In this document: positions 27,201 through 35,426 of the stretch, piece by piece
How the letters are laid out: every line of letters starts with the position of its first letter
Position numbering within the stretch: position 1 is the stretch's first letter
Assembly: GCA_035477215.1 (NCBI GenBank)
Contig: DATIKU010000048.1
Location: 61,621 to 125,620 of the forward strand
Direction: 5' to 3'
DNA length: 64,000 bases
Source: Spirochaetota bacterium
Lineage (GTDB): Bacteria > Spirochaetota > UBA4802 > UBA5368
Notes under the pieces: model-generated
What the model saw: the letters and a program-made list of their open reading frames with translations, nothing else
Databases searched by the model: none
Told to the model about the DNA's origin: nothing
Made by a program: the position numbers and the translations under genes

Positions 27201-29919
27201 ATGGAACGAAGAGCACGCCGGCTACCGGCAGCTTCTCCACGACCAGATCATGGGACTCATAGCCTCCGGCGCGGAAGGCGACCTGACCGATCGCTCGGGC
27301 GGCATCTTCCTGCGGCACGCGGACCAGATATCGGCCGAGGACCGCATCCTCATCCAGACGGTCGCCCGCGCTATCATTACCGACAGACGGGGCGCGCTGG
27401 CCGACCAGATCAACCGCAAGGGCGCCGCGCGAATCCCCGTACCGCAGATCGCGCCGTCGCGGACCCACCGGGCCGAGCAGGCGGCGGGCACGACGCTCCC
27501 GCGCACCGACCTTATTTTTTATAACGGTTGCGGCGGGTTCACCCCCGACGGCCGGGAGTACATAATCACGACCGCGCCCGGCCAGCGTACGCCCGCTCCA
27601 TGGGTGAACGTGCTCGCGAACCCGGACTTCGGGACCATCATCTCCGAGAGCGGCATGGGCTACACATGGGCCGGGAACGCACACGAGTTCCGCCTCACCC
27701 CATGGCACAACGATCCGGTAGGCGATTCGGGAGGGGAGGCCTTTTACCTGCGCGACGAGGAGCGCGGACACTTCTGGTCTCCCATGCCGCTGCCCGGCCG
27801 CGGGGCAACGCCCTATGCGACCCGCCACGGGTTCGGGTACAGCGTCTTCGAACACACGGAGCGGGGTATCCGATCGGAGGCATGGGTGTACGTCGGCCTG
27901 GACTCCAGCGTGAAGTTTACGGTACTGAAGGTGCATAACGAATCGGGACGGCCGCGCAGGCTCTCGGCCACGGGCTACATGGAATGGGTGCTGGGAGATC
28001 TGCGCCCGAAAACGGCCATGCACATAACCACCGAAATCGACCCGGATACCGGCGCGCTCCTCGCACGGAACCCATATAACACGGATTTCGCCGATCGGGT
28101 CGCCTTCTTCGACGTGGACGACGTTACCAGAAGCGTAAGCGGTGACCGTGCCGATTTTCTCGGACGAAACGGCACGCTCCGGAACCCGGCCGCAATGGGC
28201 AGGGTGAGGCTCTCCGGCCGGGTGGGGTCGGCGCTGGACCCCTGCGCGGCCATCCAGGTGCCGTTCGAGCTCGCCGACGGGCAGGGGCGCGAGATAACCT
28301 TCAGGCTCGGCGTGGGGCGGGATGCTGATGACGCCGAAAACCTGATACGCCGTTTCCGGGGACCGGCCGCCGCGCACGAAGCCCTGGAAGCGGTCTGGCA
28401 GTACTGGAGCCACACCCTGGGCGCGGTGCAGGTTGAAACACCGGACCAATCGTTGAACGTGCTGGCGAACGGCTGGCTCATCTACCAGACGCTCGCATGC
28501 CGAATGTGGGCGCGAAGCGGATACTACCAGTCGGGCGGCGCCTTCGGCTTCCGCGATCAGCTGCAGGACGTTATGGCGCTCATCCATACCGAACCGCGCC
28601 TTGTTCGCAGGCACCTGCTGCTCTGTGCGTCACGCCAGTTCGACGAGGGGGATGTCCAGCACTGGTGGCATCCCCCGTCGGGCAGGGGCGTTCGCACGCA
28701 CTGTTCGGACGATTTCCTCTGGCTCCCGCTGGCCACGGCACGCTACGTGCTCGCCACCGGGGACACGGGAGTGCTTGATGAGCCCGTCCAGTACATCAGG
28801 GGCCGTCAGCTGAACGCGCAAGAGGAATCGTATTACGATCTCCCCGCCCGTTCCGAACATTCGGCCACCCTGTACGATCACTGTGTCCGGGCCCTTCAGA
28901 AGGGCGAAAATTACGGCGAGCACGGCCTCCCCCTCATCGGCTCGGGGGACTGGAACGACGGAATGAACACGGTGGGAGAGAATGGCAGAGGGGAAAGCGT
29001 GTGGCTGGGATTCTTCTATCATTATGTGCTCACGCGCTTCGCCGCGATCGCCGAGGCGCGCGGCGACCAGGCGTTCGCCCAGCACAGCAGGGAGGAGGCC
29101 GTCCGGCTGGGTGAAGACATCGAGCGGCACGGCTGGGACGGCGAATGGTACCGGCGCGCGTATTTCGACGATGGCACTCCCCTCGGATCGGCGGCCAGTC
29201 CCGAATGCCGGATCGATTTCATAGCGCAAAGCTGGGCTGTTCTCTCCGGGGCGGGGGACCCCGCCCGCGCGCGCATGGCGATGGAAGCGGCCGATCAACA
29301 TCTCGTCCGCAGAGAGCATGGCCTGGTCCAGCTCCTCTATCCGCCGTTCGATACATCGGATTTGAACCCCGGCTACATAAAGGGATATGTTCCCGGCGTG
29401 AGGGAGAACGGGGGACAGTACACGCACGCCGCGGTATGGGCGGCCATGGCGTTCGCCGCGATGGGCGATAAAAAACGCGCCTGGGAGCTGCAGAAAATGA
29501 TCAACCCGGTCAACCACGCACACTCGCCCGAGGGGAGCGCGACCTACAAGGTGGAACCGTACGTGATGGCCGCCGACGTCTACTCCCTCTCCCCGCATAC
29601 GGGACGCGGGGGGTGGACATGGTACACCGGATCGGCGGGCTGGATGTACCGGCTCATCATGGAATCACTTCTTGGGCTGGGGCTCGAAAAAGACCGGCTG
29701 ACGCTTTGGCCCTGCATACCGGCCGACTGGGACTCGTTTAAAATACATTACCGGTACCGGGAAACGATCTATCATATCACCATACTGCAGACACGCGGCG
29801 CCGTCCCCGGCACGAGCGTGACCGTCGACGGTGCACCACCGCCCGATATGGCGATACCGCTCGTCAACGACCACCGGGAGCATTCGGTCGAGGTGAGGAT
29901 CAACATCGTTGAAGAGTGA
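21220..29919 (+). CDS. ndvB: Cyclic beta-1,2-glucan synthase
   Basis: A 2899-residue inner-membrane enzyme making cyclic beta-1,2-glucans from UDP-glucose, usually exported to the periplasm for osmotic adaptation. Order: an N-terminal region to about 420; a membrane pair (about 422-485); a GT84 glycosyltransferase (about 500-820) with YVITLDTDTQLPRD at about 637 and SHDLLEG and GDWQIMPW further on; more membrane helices (about 830-1000); a glycoamylase-like domain (about 1060-1560, with GHIPQDNWFALGR); then two GH94-type beta-sandwich blocks and a C-terminal GH94 (alpha/alpha)6 domain with GSGDWNDGMN near 2575. Length is normal. The ATG at 21220 is preferred to the adjoining TTG. Confidence 0.95.
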   Translation: MKINSETVSRPLRRLRSRLLGAGLYDGAESPLRSELYSARQMERHGKILARSHTIHPGRTPDQNLIRRLAENEAVLIDVCVLLSEAVRDNRRITPAGEWLLDNLYLIEEHIHTGRKHLPKGYSRELPRLLDGASAGLPRVYDIALETISHGDGRVDPENLGSFIAAYQTVSVLRLGELWAIPIMLRLALIENLRRVAARIAADMIKQNRAEYWADRMIEIAEKDPKSLILVIADMARSNPPMVSAFVAELSRRLQGQSSALALPLTWIEQRLSETGQTIKQLVQAEIQQQAADQVSMSNSIGSLRFLGAMDWHEFVETMSHVEQTLREDPNGSYPGMDFATRDRYRHVIEMLSRLGVLSELDVARSAIDLAAEGASKHGKEDRAAHVGFYLLDGGLGRLERMAKTRMSPARAIKKVSRRFALFLFLASIALSTAFLAWGVFALSHTDGLNGWTQALFGVLLAVCAAHPAVSLVNWLATLLAHPDLLPRMDFSRGIPPEYRTLVVIPTMITSPGAVEDLAEALEVRFLANRDDSLHFALLTDFRDAERETLPEDEALVGLARDKIAALNRKYRGETNDTFFLFHRPRLWNPRERLWMGYERKRGKLADLNSFLRGGPADRFSHIVGNTGVLTNVRYVITLDTDTQLPRDSARQFAGAMAHPLNRARFDPSRRRIVEGYGILQPRVAAILPGTNRSRYAELCGSEPGIDPYTRVVSDVYQDLFSEGSFIGKGIYDIDAFDLALKERLPENLILSHDLLEGCYARAGLLSDVQLYEEYPSSYGADVNRRRRWIRGDWQIMPWILPFVPGPDGAPVKNPITLLSRWKIFDNLRRSVTAVALTLIALAGWTLLSPAWLWTMAVIGIIMVPSLLISILDLFKKSKDMLLRQHFTAMLGSAGSRLAQGLFALACLPHEAWYSTGAIALSAWRLIVTRRRLLEWNTSGNAGHRGLAGSFLSMAVAPITAVSAAAYLAMSDPAVLAVAGPVLALWFASPALAWWLGRPLARPETGLSTDQTLFLRNISRKTWSYFERFVGPDDNWLPPDNFQENPVPVVAHRTSPTNMGMAVLADLGAYDFGYLTAGQLIERLSNTFHTMGTMEKYRGHFYNWYDTRTLRPLYPLYISTVDSGNLAGHLLTLRFGLLALPDHAFPWAGMLVGIGDTLGVLEDVAGDAAPAGLARLRKEIESAAPGAAPRAARAFFEQLAAYADEVAALTDADPGSETAWWASSLARHCRAALDELTFLAPWTSLRVPPDTLDSLPGIDTIPTLRELAALEAKLSPRIERRFGAGATPAEREWLTELQRVLMESGEKAGRRIAAIERLALQSNELATMEYDFLYDRGRHLLAIGYNVNERRREEGFYDLLASEARFGSFVAIAQGHIPQDNWFALGRQLTVADGRPILMSWSGSMFEYLMPLLTMPLYDDTLIDQTCRAAVKRQIEYGRQRGVAWGISESGYNMVDVSLNYQYRAFGVPGLGFKRGLADDLVIAPYASMLALLVAPAEACLNLQKLADEGFTGRHGFYEAIDYTPSRLKYGRPYAVVRSFMAHHAGMSFLSLAGVLLDRPMQKRFQADPLFQATMLLLQERIPRATAVYSHTAVLSEIKTSSAGPEMPVRIIPLPDTPIPEVQLLSNGNYHVMVSSAGGGYSRWRDLAVTRWREDGTRDNWGTFCYIRDTAGGEYWSNTCQPTLKEPSHYEAVFSEGRAEFRRRDNDIDTLTLIVVSPEDDIELRRIRLTNMSRKKRTIEITSYAEVVLSPPAADSLHPAFGNLFVQTEIVGRRHAILCNRRPRSTGEKPPYMFHLVTPRGAGTEEVSYETDRMRFIGRGNSIADPQAMDTGAVLSGSDGSVLDPIVSIRHRIALGPEENRTIDIVTGIGQTREDALGLVDKYQDRHLADRVFDLAWTHSQVMLLHLNATEADAQLFGHLAGSIIYANANLRADPNIIINNRRGQPGLWGYSISGDLPIVLLRIEDATNINLVRQLVGAHAYWRVKGLPVDLVIWNEEHAGYRQLLHDQIMGLIASGAEGDLTDRSGGIFLRHADQISAEDRILIQTVARAIITDRRGALADQINRKGAARIPVPQIAPSRTHRAEQAAGTTLPRTDLIFYNGCGGFTPDGREYIITTAPGQRTPAPWVNVLANPDFGTIISESGMGYTWAGNAHEFRLTPWHNDPVGDSGGEAFYLRDEERGHFWSPMPLPGRGATPYATRHGFGYSVFEHTERGIRSEAWVYVGLDSSVKFTVLKVHNESGRPRRLSATGYMEWVLGDLRPKTAMHITTEIDPDTGALLARNPYNTDFADRVAFFDVDDVTRSVSGDRADFLGRNGTLRNPAAMGRVRLSGRVGSALDPCAAIQVPFELADGQGREITFRLGVGRDADDAENLIRRFRGPAAAHEALEAVWQYWSHTLGAVQVETPDQSLNVLANGWLIYQTLACRMWARSGYYQSGGAFGFRDQLQDVMALIHTEPRLVRRHLLLCASRQFDEGDVQHWWHPPSGRGVRTHCSDDFLWLPLATARYVLATGDTGVLDEPVQYIRGRQLNAQEESYYDLPARSEHSATLYDHCVRALQKGENYGEHGLPLIGSGDWNDGMNTVGENGRGESVWLGFFYHYVLTRFAAIAEARGDQAFAQHSREEAVRLGEDIERHGWDGEWYRRAYFDDGTPLGSAASPECRIDFIAQSWAVLSGAGDPARARMAMEAADQHLVRREHGLVQLLYPPFDTSDLNPGYIKGYVPGVRENGGQYTHAAVWAAMAFAAMGDKKRAWELQKMINPVNHAHSPEGSATYKVEPYVMAADVYSLSPHTGRGGWTWYTGSAGWMYRLIMESLLGLGLEKDRLTLWPCIPADWDSFKIHYRYRETIYHITILQTRGAVPGTSVTVDGAPPPDMAIPLVNDHREHSVEVRINIVEE

Positions 29920-30256
29920 GGGTGCGGGGCGAGGCCTTCCGCTTCGAAATCGGTTGGCACAAACTCGAAGACGACGATTCGAGTCATCGTCTTCGCTGCA
30001 CATTCCAGCCCCATCCTGCCCCCGTGAAGCCCCGCGCACGACGCGCGCGAGGCGAGGATGATACAGGACGTATCTTCCGCAGCCGAACAAAAAGCCCTGG
30101 GAACAACCTTTCGCAAAACACACAGCTCCATCTCCGCAAAAAACCTAAAACCATCACGGTCGCGGCCGGGAAAATATTTTTCTGGTTAATTGTGCGCCGT
30201 AATGATACAACGGGCACGGGCTGTTATGCAGGGACGAAAGATTAACGAGGTCGATT
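29920..30256. other. Intergenic region with one hairpin
   Basis: About 340 bp after ndvB. It contains the imperfect palindrome at 29966-29995. No promoter for the following DUF1499 gene is convincing and no gene is evident. Confidence 0.5.
29966..29995. repeat. Imperfect palindrome with GATTCGAGTC core
   Basis: Arms CGAAGACGA / TCGTCTTCG enclose the core CGATTCGAGTCA. It is the third member of the group at 5556-5579 and 6808-6859. It may end ndvB transcription, though no T-run follows. Confidence 0.6.
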
Positions 30257-30742
30257 ATGCGCAAACAATCAACCGGTCGCGCGACAAGCGCGCTGACGCT
30301 CGCACTGATATTCACGGGAGGTATGATGATGGGATGCTCCGGAAAAAGGCCCGGCTCCATCGGAGTTAAGGATGGAAGGCTCGCCCCCTGCCCCTCCACC
30401 CCCAACTGCGTCTCGACCAGGAGCGAAGACCCCCGGCACGCCATCGCTCCGCTGAGGTTCTCCGGCCCGACCGCGGAGGCCAGGGTGCGCCCGCTCGGAG
30501 CGCTCGGCGGGATGAAGCGCTGCAGGATGGTTACCGTCGGAGACTCCTGCATCCATGCCGAATTCACTTCGGCGCTCTTCCGCTTCGTCGATGACGTGGA
30601 GTTCCAGATCGATGCAGAAAGCGGCCTCATCCACTTCCGCTCGGCCTCGCGCCTGGGGCATTCGGACCTCGGCGTCAACAGAAAACGCATGGAGTCCATC
30701 CGCATGGCCTTCGAGAAGAGCGCCGGATCAAAACTACCGTGA
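30257..30742 (+). CDS. DUF1499 lipoprotein
   Basis: A 161-residue lipoprotein (signal ending MMMGC, Cys27). The family signature LAPCPSTPNCVST follows, then the DUF1499 core MVTVGDSCIHAEFTSALFRFVDDVEFQID and the closing FRSASRLGHSDLGVNRKRME. DUF1499 proteins are small, often membrane-anchored and of unknown function. Its TGA overlaps the GTG start of the cyclase gene, so the two are co-translated; a shared pathway is plausible. Confidence 0.88.
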   Translation: MRKQSTGRATSALTLALIFTGGMMMGCSGKRPGSIGVKDGRLAPCPSTPNCVSTRSEDPRHAIAPLRFSGPTAEARVRPLGALGGMKRCRMVTVGDSCIHAEFTSALFRFVDDVEFQIDAESGLIHFRSASRLGHSDLGVNRKRMESIRMAFEKSAGSKLP

Positions 30743-31365
30743 AAGTGATCGACCTCACGCACCCCATCACATCCGCCATGCCGGTATATCCCGGCACCGC
30801 GCAGCCGTCGATTGAGCGCACGAACACGCTCGAGCCTGACGGCTTTCTCGAGCACCGTCTTGGCATGCACACCCATACGGGCACGCACATGGACGCACCC
30901 GCTCACATTCTGCCGGGCGGCGCGACGCTCGATTCGTACCCGGCCGAACGCTTCATGGGGCCGGCCTTCATGATAGAAGCCTTTGACGGACCTTGCGACA
31001 TCGCGACGCTTCGGGCGTACGAGGACGAAATCCGGAAGTCGGACTTTCTGATCATGCGTACCGGCTGGGGGGAGAAGTGGGGCACCGACGGGTATTTCCG
31101 CGGCTTTCCCGTGCTCGGCACCGACGCTGCGGACTGGCTGTGCGGAATGGACCTCAAGGGCTTCGGCGTGGACGCCATTTCGGTGGACCCGGTCGAAGAC
31201 GCGTCACTTCCGGTGCATCACGTCCTGCTCGAAAGCGGCATCCTCATCATAGAGAACCTGGCCAATCTCGGCATGCTCGCATCGCCGCGCCTGGTGTTCG
31301 TGTGCCTGCCGCTCCGTATTTCGGGGTCCGACGGCGCGCCCGCGCGCGCCGTGGCTATTGTATGA
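30739..31365 (+). CDS. Cyclase / kynurenine formamidase-like metal hydrolase
   Basis: A 208-residue protein of the cyclase family (Pfam Cyclase; KynB-like). It has the opening VIDLTHPITSAMPVYPGT, the metal-binding motif HTGTHMDAPAH at residues 46-56, and the later DAISVDP and HHVLLESGILIIENLANL segments. The family hydrolyses amide or lactone bonds in aryl or small metabolites using a divalent metal; the substrate here is unknown, as no tryptophan-degradation genes are nearby. The GTG start overlaps the DUF1499 stop. A decayed copy of its 5' end lies at about 18690. Confidence 0.88.
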   Translation: MKVIDLTHPITSAMPVYPGTAQPSIERTNTLEPDGFLEHRLGMHTHTGTHMDAPAHILPGGATLDSYPAERFMGPAFMIEAFDGPCDIATLRAYEDEIRKSDFLIMRTGWGEKWGTDGYFRGFPVLGTDAADWLCGMDLKGFGVDAISVDPVEDASLPVHHVLLESGILIIENLANLGMLASPRLVFVCLPLRISGSDGAPARAVAIV

Positions 31366-31410
31366 ATGGGGCCGACCGACTGAAAGCCGGCCGTATTCGT
31401 CATCGGAAGA

Positions 31411-32124
31411 TTATTCGACGTCCGACGTCCCCGTGCTGAAGTGCCACACGGCCGACAGGGTCACTCCATAAAATTTATGCTTCGTGTCTCCGTCCGCCGC
31501 CCTGGTCTCGAAGTTCTGATAGCGGACGCCTGCAGTTATCGTCGTGGCGATGGGCGTGATATAGCAGGCCAGTCCCAGCGCGGTGTTATATCCAACCTCG
31601 ACCCAGTCAGCCCAGGGGTCCCTCTGCAATCCAAAGAGATACATGACCGAGACGTTCGCGATGGCGAAGAGCGAATCGGAGAGCGGAAGGGTGAGGCCCG
31701 CACCGATGCCGGGTCCATAGGAGATCTGTTTGACGTCGAGACCCTGCTGATCGCATGTAGTGTCGTAGCGCATGTATTTGAACCCGGCGAATACCTTGAA
31801 ATACCTGTTCAGTGAATAGTTCAGCGCGCTGTCGGAATCGTAGCGTCGGTAGGTATATTCGTCGGGGTTGGAATCGCTTTCCGCGTGATAGGTTCCGATA
31901 AGCAGCACGCTGGTAAGCGACCAGCGCTCGGCGAAATCCACGCCGAACACCGGGCCCAATAGGGGCTTCGGATCGGTTGAATAGCCGCCGGCCGGCGAAA
32001 CATCCCACCAGGCATACCAGCTCGACAGGCCAAGGCTCACGCCCGCGTCGGCCCTCGCGGGAGCGACGATCGCCGCCGCCAGCAGGGCGAGGAGAGTAAA
32101 TGTGCACCATGTTCATTTCTTCAT
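31411..32124 (-). pseudogene. Outer-membrane barrel protein with in-frame TGA at codon 4
   Basis: A 237-codon frame starting at ATG 32124 behind GGAGGACGC, reading M-K-K-stop-T-W-C-T-F-T-L-L-A... The stop (TGA, 32115-32113) interrupts what is otherwise an ordinary signal peptide (LLALLAAAIVAPARA). The rest is a clean barrel pattern (LSSWYAWWDVSP, YRRYDSDSALNYSLNRYFKVFAGFKYMRY, GIGAGLTLPL, YITPIATTITAGVRYQNF, GVTLSAVWHF). The only downstream start (GTG 32040) would remove the signal peptide. This is either a nonsense mutation or a sequencing error; the rest of the frame is intact. Confidence 0.7.
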
Positions 32125-32168
32125 GCGTCCTCCAGAGGCATCTCGCCGTGGGCGAGTCATCGAGCCGT

Positions 32169-33746
32169 TCAGACCCCAGTCGTACCGCCTTCCTTCCCTT
32201 CCCCGTACTCCTCTATCGTTCTTTTCAGTCCGTTGACCATGTCAACAAGCTGGTTCGAGTCGTAGGCCATCTTCACCGCGTAGGCGGTGCTGTTCTGAGA
32301 CCGGTCGCTCATGTCGGACAGGCTCTTCACTATTTCGGCCACCGCGCTTCGCTGCTCCACCGTGGCGCCGCTTATCTCCTCGGAGCGTCCGCGCACCAAA
32401 AGCGCGCTCTCGTTCACCTGCCGGTTGGTCTCCATCTGTCGTCGTTTGAACTCTTCGAGCCCGGCGATGGTAGCGCCGACCCGGCCGATCCCCTCTATTA
32501 TTTCCTTGATAACGCCCACGGCGAGAGAGGAGCCCGACAGACCGCGCGATATCTCCGCCTCGTTGTTGCGGATGAGCTCCTCGATCGACTTGATGCTCGA
32601 CGCCGTGCGATCGGCGAGCTTGGAGATCTCGTCGGCGACCACGGCGAAGCCGCGGCCGGCATCGCCCGCGCGCGCCGCCTCGATGGCCGCGTTAAGCGAA
32701 AGCAGGTTGATCTTGTCTGAGATGTCATTGATGATGCCGATGATGCCCGTCATCTCGTGAGAGCTCTCGTTGATCTTGCGGATGCCATCCTCCATGGTGC
32801 GCAGGTGGTTCTCGCCGTTCTGCGCGCGGCCCGTGATCTCGCGCGTCGCCGCGAGCGACTCGGTGATGGCGCCGTCCAGTCCGTCGATGACGCCCGACAG
32901 CTCGTCCAGCGCGCCGATGAGACCGCGCAGGCTTTCAAGCTGGTCCTTCGCGTTCTTGGCGATGCGGTCGATACCGCCCGAGATCTCTCCCGCCGTGCCG
33001 GTGATGCTCGCGATCGACGAGGCCTGGTCGTGCGCCCCCTCGGAGAACTCGTCGCTCTGGCGCGACATGCTCTCCATGGCCTCTACCACCTTCCGCGAGC
33101 TCTCCATGAGGACGTGGCGTATGAACACGTTCGTCTCGGCGTTCTTCCTGGACTCGTTGTTGGCGAGCTCGACGCTCCGCTCGAAAACCTTGAGCAGGAG
33201 ATACGACATGAGATAGAGAAAGCCTATGGCGAAGAGCGTGTTAATGAAGGCGATCGTGACGAGCTTGTCCGAAAACTGGTGCGGAAGTGACCGCATGATG
33301 ATGAAGAGCGCGGTGTTCGTGGCGGCCATTACCGCCGAAATCACCGTGAGAAAAAAAATGTTGCTGAAGACCGCGCACATGACGATGCAGGGAAAAATGA
33401 AATAGATGTACGACGTGAGCGAAAGCTCAATCTCCATGTAAGGCTGGCGTATGAGCCCCGCCACCACGGCCACCGCGCCGAACGCGATGAAGATGTTTGC
33501 CGCGGCCATATAGCTCCCCTTTCGCAGGAACACCAGTCCGGTAGAGAGCCCTCCGAGCAGTATCGCCGTCATGGGGATGGTGACGAGGAAATCCCTCCAG
33601 CCGGCGAAGAGCATGCTGAACTGCATCGTGAAGGAAAAAAACACGAAGGCGGTGAGGAAATACAACAGCAGCCTGGCGCGGGTGCGCAGCAGGTAGTTTT
33701 CGTTCTCGTAGGCTGACAGAAAGTAATTCCGGTATCGCGCAAGCAT
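32169..33746 (-). CDS. Methyl-accepting chemotaxis protein, membrane-embedded sensor type
   Basis: A 525-residue chemoreceptor. Residues 27-195 contain about six transmembrane helices with short loops and no periplasmic ligand-binding domain, so sensing probably occurs within the membrane. The cytoplasmic part is a long methylated helical hairpin, with the conserved tip ([35 protein letters not shown]) around residues 337-375, which binds CheA/CheW. A ribosome-binding site (GGGAGGA) precedes the ATG. No other che gene is nearby. Confidence 0.93.
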   Translation of the reverse strand: MLARYRNYFLSAYENENYLLRTRARLLLYFLTAFVFFSFTMQFSMLFAGWRDFLVTIPMTAILLGGLSTGLVFLRKGSYMAAANIFIAFGAVAVVAGLIRQPYMEIELSLTSYIYFIFPCIVMCAVFSNIFFLTVISAVMAATNTALFIIMRSLPHQFSDKLVTIAFINTLFAIGFLYLMSYLLLKVFERSVELANNESRKNAETNVFIRHVLMESSRKVVEAMESMSRQSDEFSEGAHDQASSIASITGTAGEISGGIDRIAKNAKDQLESLRGLIGALDELSGVIDGLDGAITESLAATREITGRAQNGENHLRTMEDGIRKINESSHEMTGIIGIINDISDKINLLSLNAAIEAARAGDAGRGFAVVADEISKLADRTASSIKSIEELIRNNEAEISRGLSGSSLAVGVIKEIIEGIGRVGATIAGLEEFKRRQMETNRQVNESALLVRGRSEEISGATVEQRSAVAEIVKSLSDMSDRSQNSTAYAVKMAYDSNQLVDMVNGLKRTIEEYGEGKEGGTTGV

Positions 33747-33798
33747 AACGTCCTCCCGGCGGCGTCCGTCGCCCGGGTGTCCGGGCCCGGCCGCGCGC

Positions 33799-35031
33799 CT
33801 AATTTTTATCTCTCAGGCCGACAAGGATGATGATAAACGCGACGGCCGACATGGCGCCCCCGAACATAAAGGGCCAGGCCGTGCCCGCGTACGCGTACAG
33901 GAGCCCCGCGATGACGCTTGCGGGCAGAAGCGCCACGCCGACGATCGTGGCGAAAAGCCCCATCACCGTGCCGCGCCGCTCGGCGGGCGCGAGGTCGGCA
34001 ACCAGCGCCTTCTCGACGCCTTCGGTCAGCGCGTAATAGACCCCGTAGAGCGCCCAGAACGCCCAGAGGTAGCCCTTCGTTTCACCGCCGATAAAACCGA
34101 ACGCGAGGTAAATGGCCGAATAGAGCGCATAGCCCGCCAGGATGATTTTCGTGCGGCCGGCGCGGTCCGAAAGGCTGCCCAGCGGCGTGGAGAGCACGGA
34201 GGTCGTCAGGTTGAAGACCATGTACATGAGAAGCATGTCGGGAAGACCGACCCCCGCGTCCATGGTTTTGAGGAGCAAAAACTGGTTGCTCGAGTTTCCC
34301 AGCGTGAAGATGAACACCGCGAGGAAAAATATCTTCAGACGGTGGTCCATTCCCGCAAGCGAAAAGCTGACCGTCGGCCGCTCGCCGGACTGATGGTCGG
34401 CGCGCTTTTCGCGGACGAGAAAGAGCATGACCACCCCGATAAACGCGGGAACGAGCGAGATGAGGAACAACATATAGAAGGCATCCAGATCAGTGATGGT
34501 CTTTGTTACCGGATCGAGGTAGGCAAGACTCAGAAAATAGCACACGGCCACGCCGATGAGCGCGCCCGAATAGTCCATGGCGCGGTGGAAGCCGTAGGCC
34601 CTGCCCTTTATTGACGGGTCGACCGAATCGGCGATCAGCGCGTCACGCGGAGCGGTGCGCACGCCCTTTCCGACCCGGTCGGCGAAGCGGGCGAGCAGGA
34701 TAAAGCTCCAGCCGAGACCCGCCGCCAGGTATAGGAGCTTGGAGAGCGCCGAGAGCGAATAGCCGGCGATTGTTAGCGGCTTCCTGCTCTGGAAGCGGTC
34801 GGATATATAGCCCGAATACACTTTAAGAAGGCTCGCCGTGGCCTCGGCGATCCCCTCGATGACGCCGAGCACCGGCCCCACCATGGTCTTCGACGACGCC
34901 ATCACCGCCGACACGAAGGCCTGGATGAGCGGATAGATCATCTCCGAGGAGATGTCCGTGAAAAACGAGGTGAGGCCCATCAATGTAACGTTGCGACCGA
35001 TCGGCTTCTTTCCGGTTTGTTGTTCGTTCAT
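33799..35031 (-). CDS. MFS transporter
   Basis: A 410-residue major facilitator with about 12 membrane helices. The N-terminal block TLMGLTSFFTDISSEMIYPL and the loop GYISDRFQSRKPLTIAGY, matched in the second half by GSLSDRAGRTKIILAGY, are MFS signatures. FADRVGKGVRTAPRDALIADSV resembles a group of uncharacterised MFS proteins in environmental bacteria. Substrate unknown. The start was placed at the MNEQQTGKK ATG; the frame runs 57 codons further upstream without transport features. It lies 52 bp upstream of the MCP gene in the same direction. Confidence 0.9.
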   Translation of the reverse strand: MNEQQTGKKPIGRNVTLMGLTSFFTDISSEMIYPLIQAFVSAVMASSKTMVGPVLGVIEGIAEATASLLKVYSGYISDRFQSRKPLTIAGYSLSALSKLLYLAAGLGWSFILLARFADRVGKGVRTAPRDALIADSVDPSIKGRAYGFHRAMDYSGALIGVAVCYFLSLAYLDPVTKTITDLDAFYMLFLISLVPAFIGVVMLFLVREKRADHQSGERPTVSFSLAGMDHRLKIFFLAVFIFTLGNSSNQFLLLKTMDAGVGLPDMLLMYMVFNLTTSVLSTPLGSLSDRAGRTKIILAGYALYSAIYLAFGFIGGETKGYLWAFWALYGVYYALTEGVEKALVADLAPAERRGTVMGLFATIVGVALLPASVIAGLLYAYAGTAWPFMFGGAMSAVAFIIILVGLRDKN

Positions 35032-35426
35032 GTCCGGGCCCTGACAGTATCTCTTTGCGTGTCCGTTCGCGCGGGGGATACGCCGCGGCACGGGACACCC
35101 GCACCATAAAGGCGCTCCCCGGCAAAAAACAAGCAGTTTTTCACCAGTTTGATGCCGGCCCGATTCATCGCCCGGAGGGAGAAGCGGGAAGCGTCGGGCC
35201 AAAAGCCGCTACGTATTCTTCATTATGCGAGTTGTGCTTGTTGCCACCGGAACGACAGAACGAGCGATGGACACTCTATCTGTCCGGATTTCCCCGCCCC
35301 GATAAAAAATGCTTGCCTTGTGCGCGCGGGCCCGCGAAGTATCTTTTTGTATAGATGAAGGCCGCTCGAACGGCGGGCGGAATCCGATTCCCGCCCGCAC
35401 ACCACTACCGGGAACCCAGCGAACAT

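Noticed and set aside
26095..28614. 839-codon minus-strand open frame
   Set aside because: A shadow of the GC-rich ndvB gene; its residues are Arg, His and Pro-rich without a domain.
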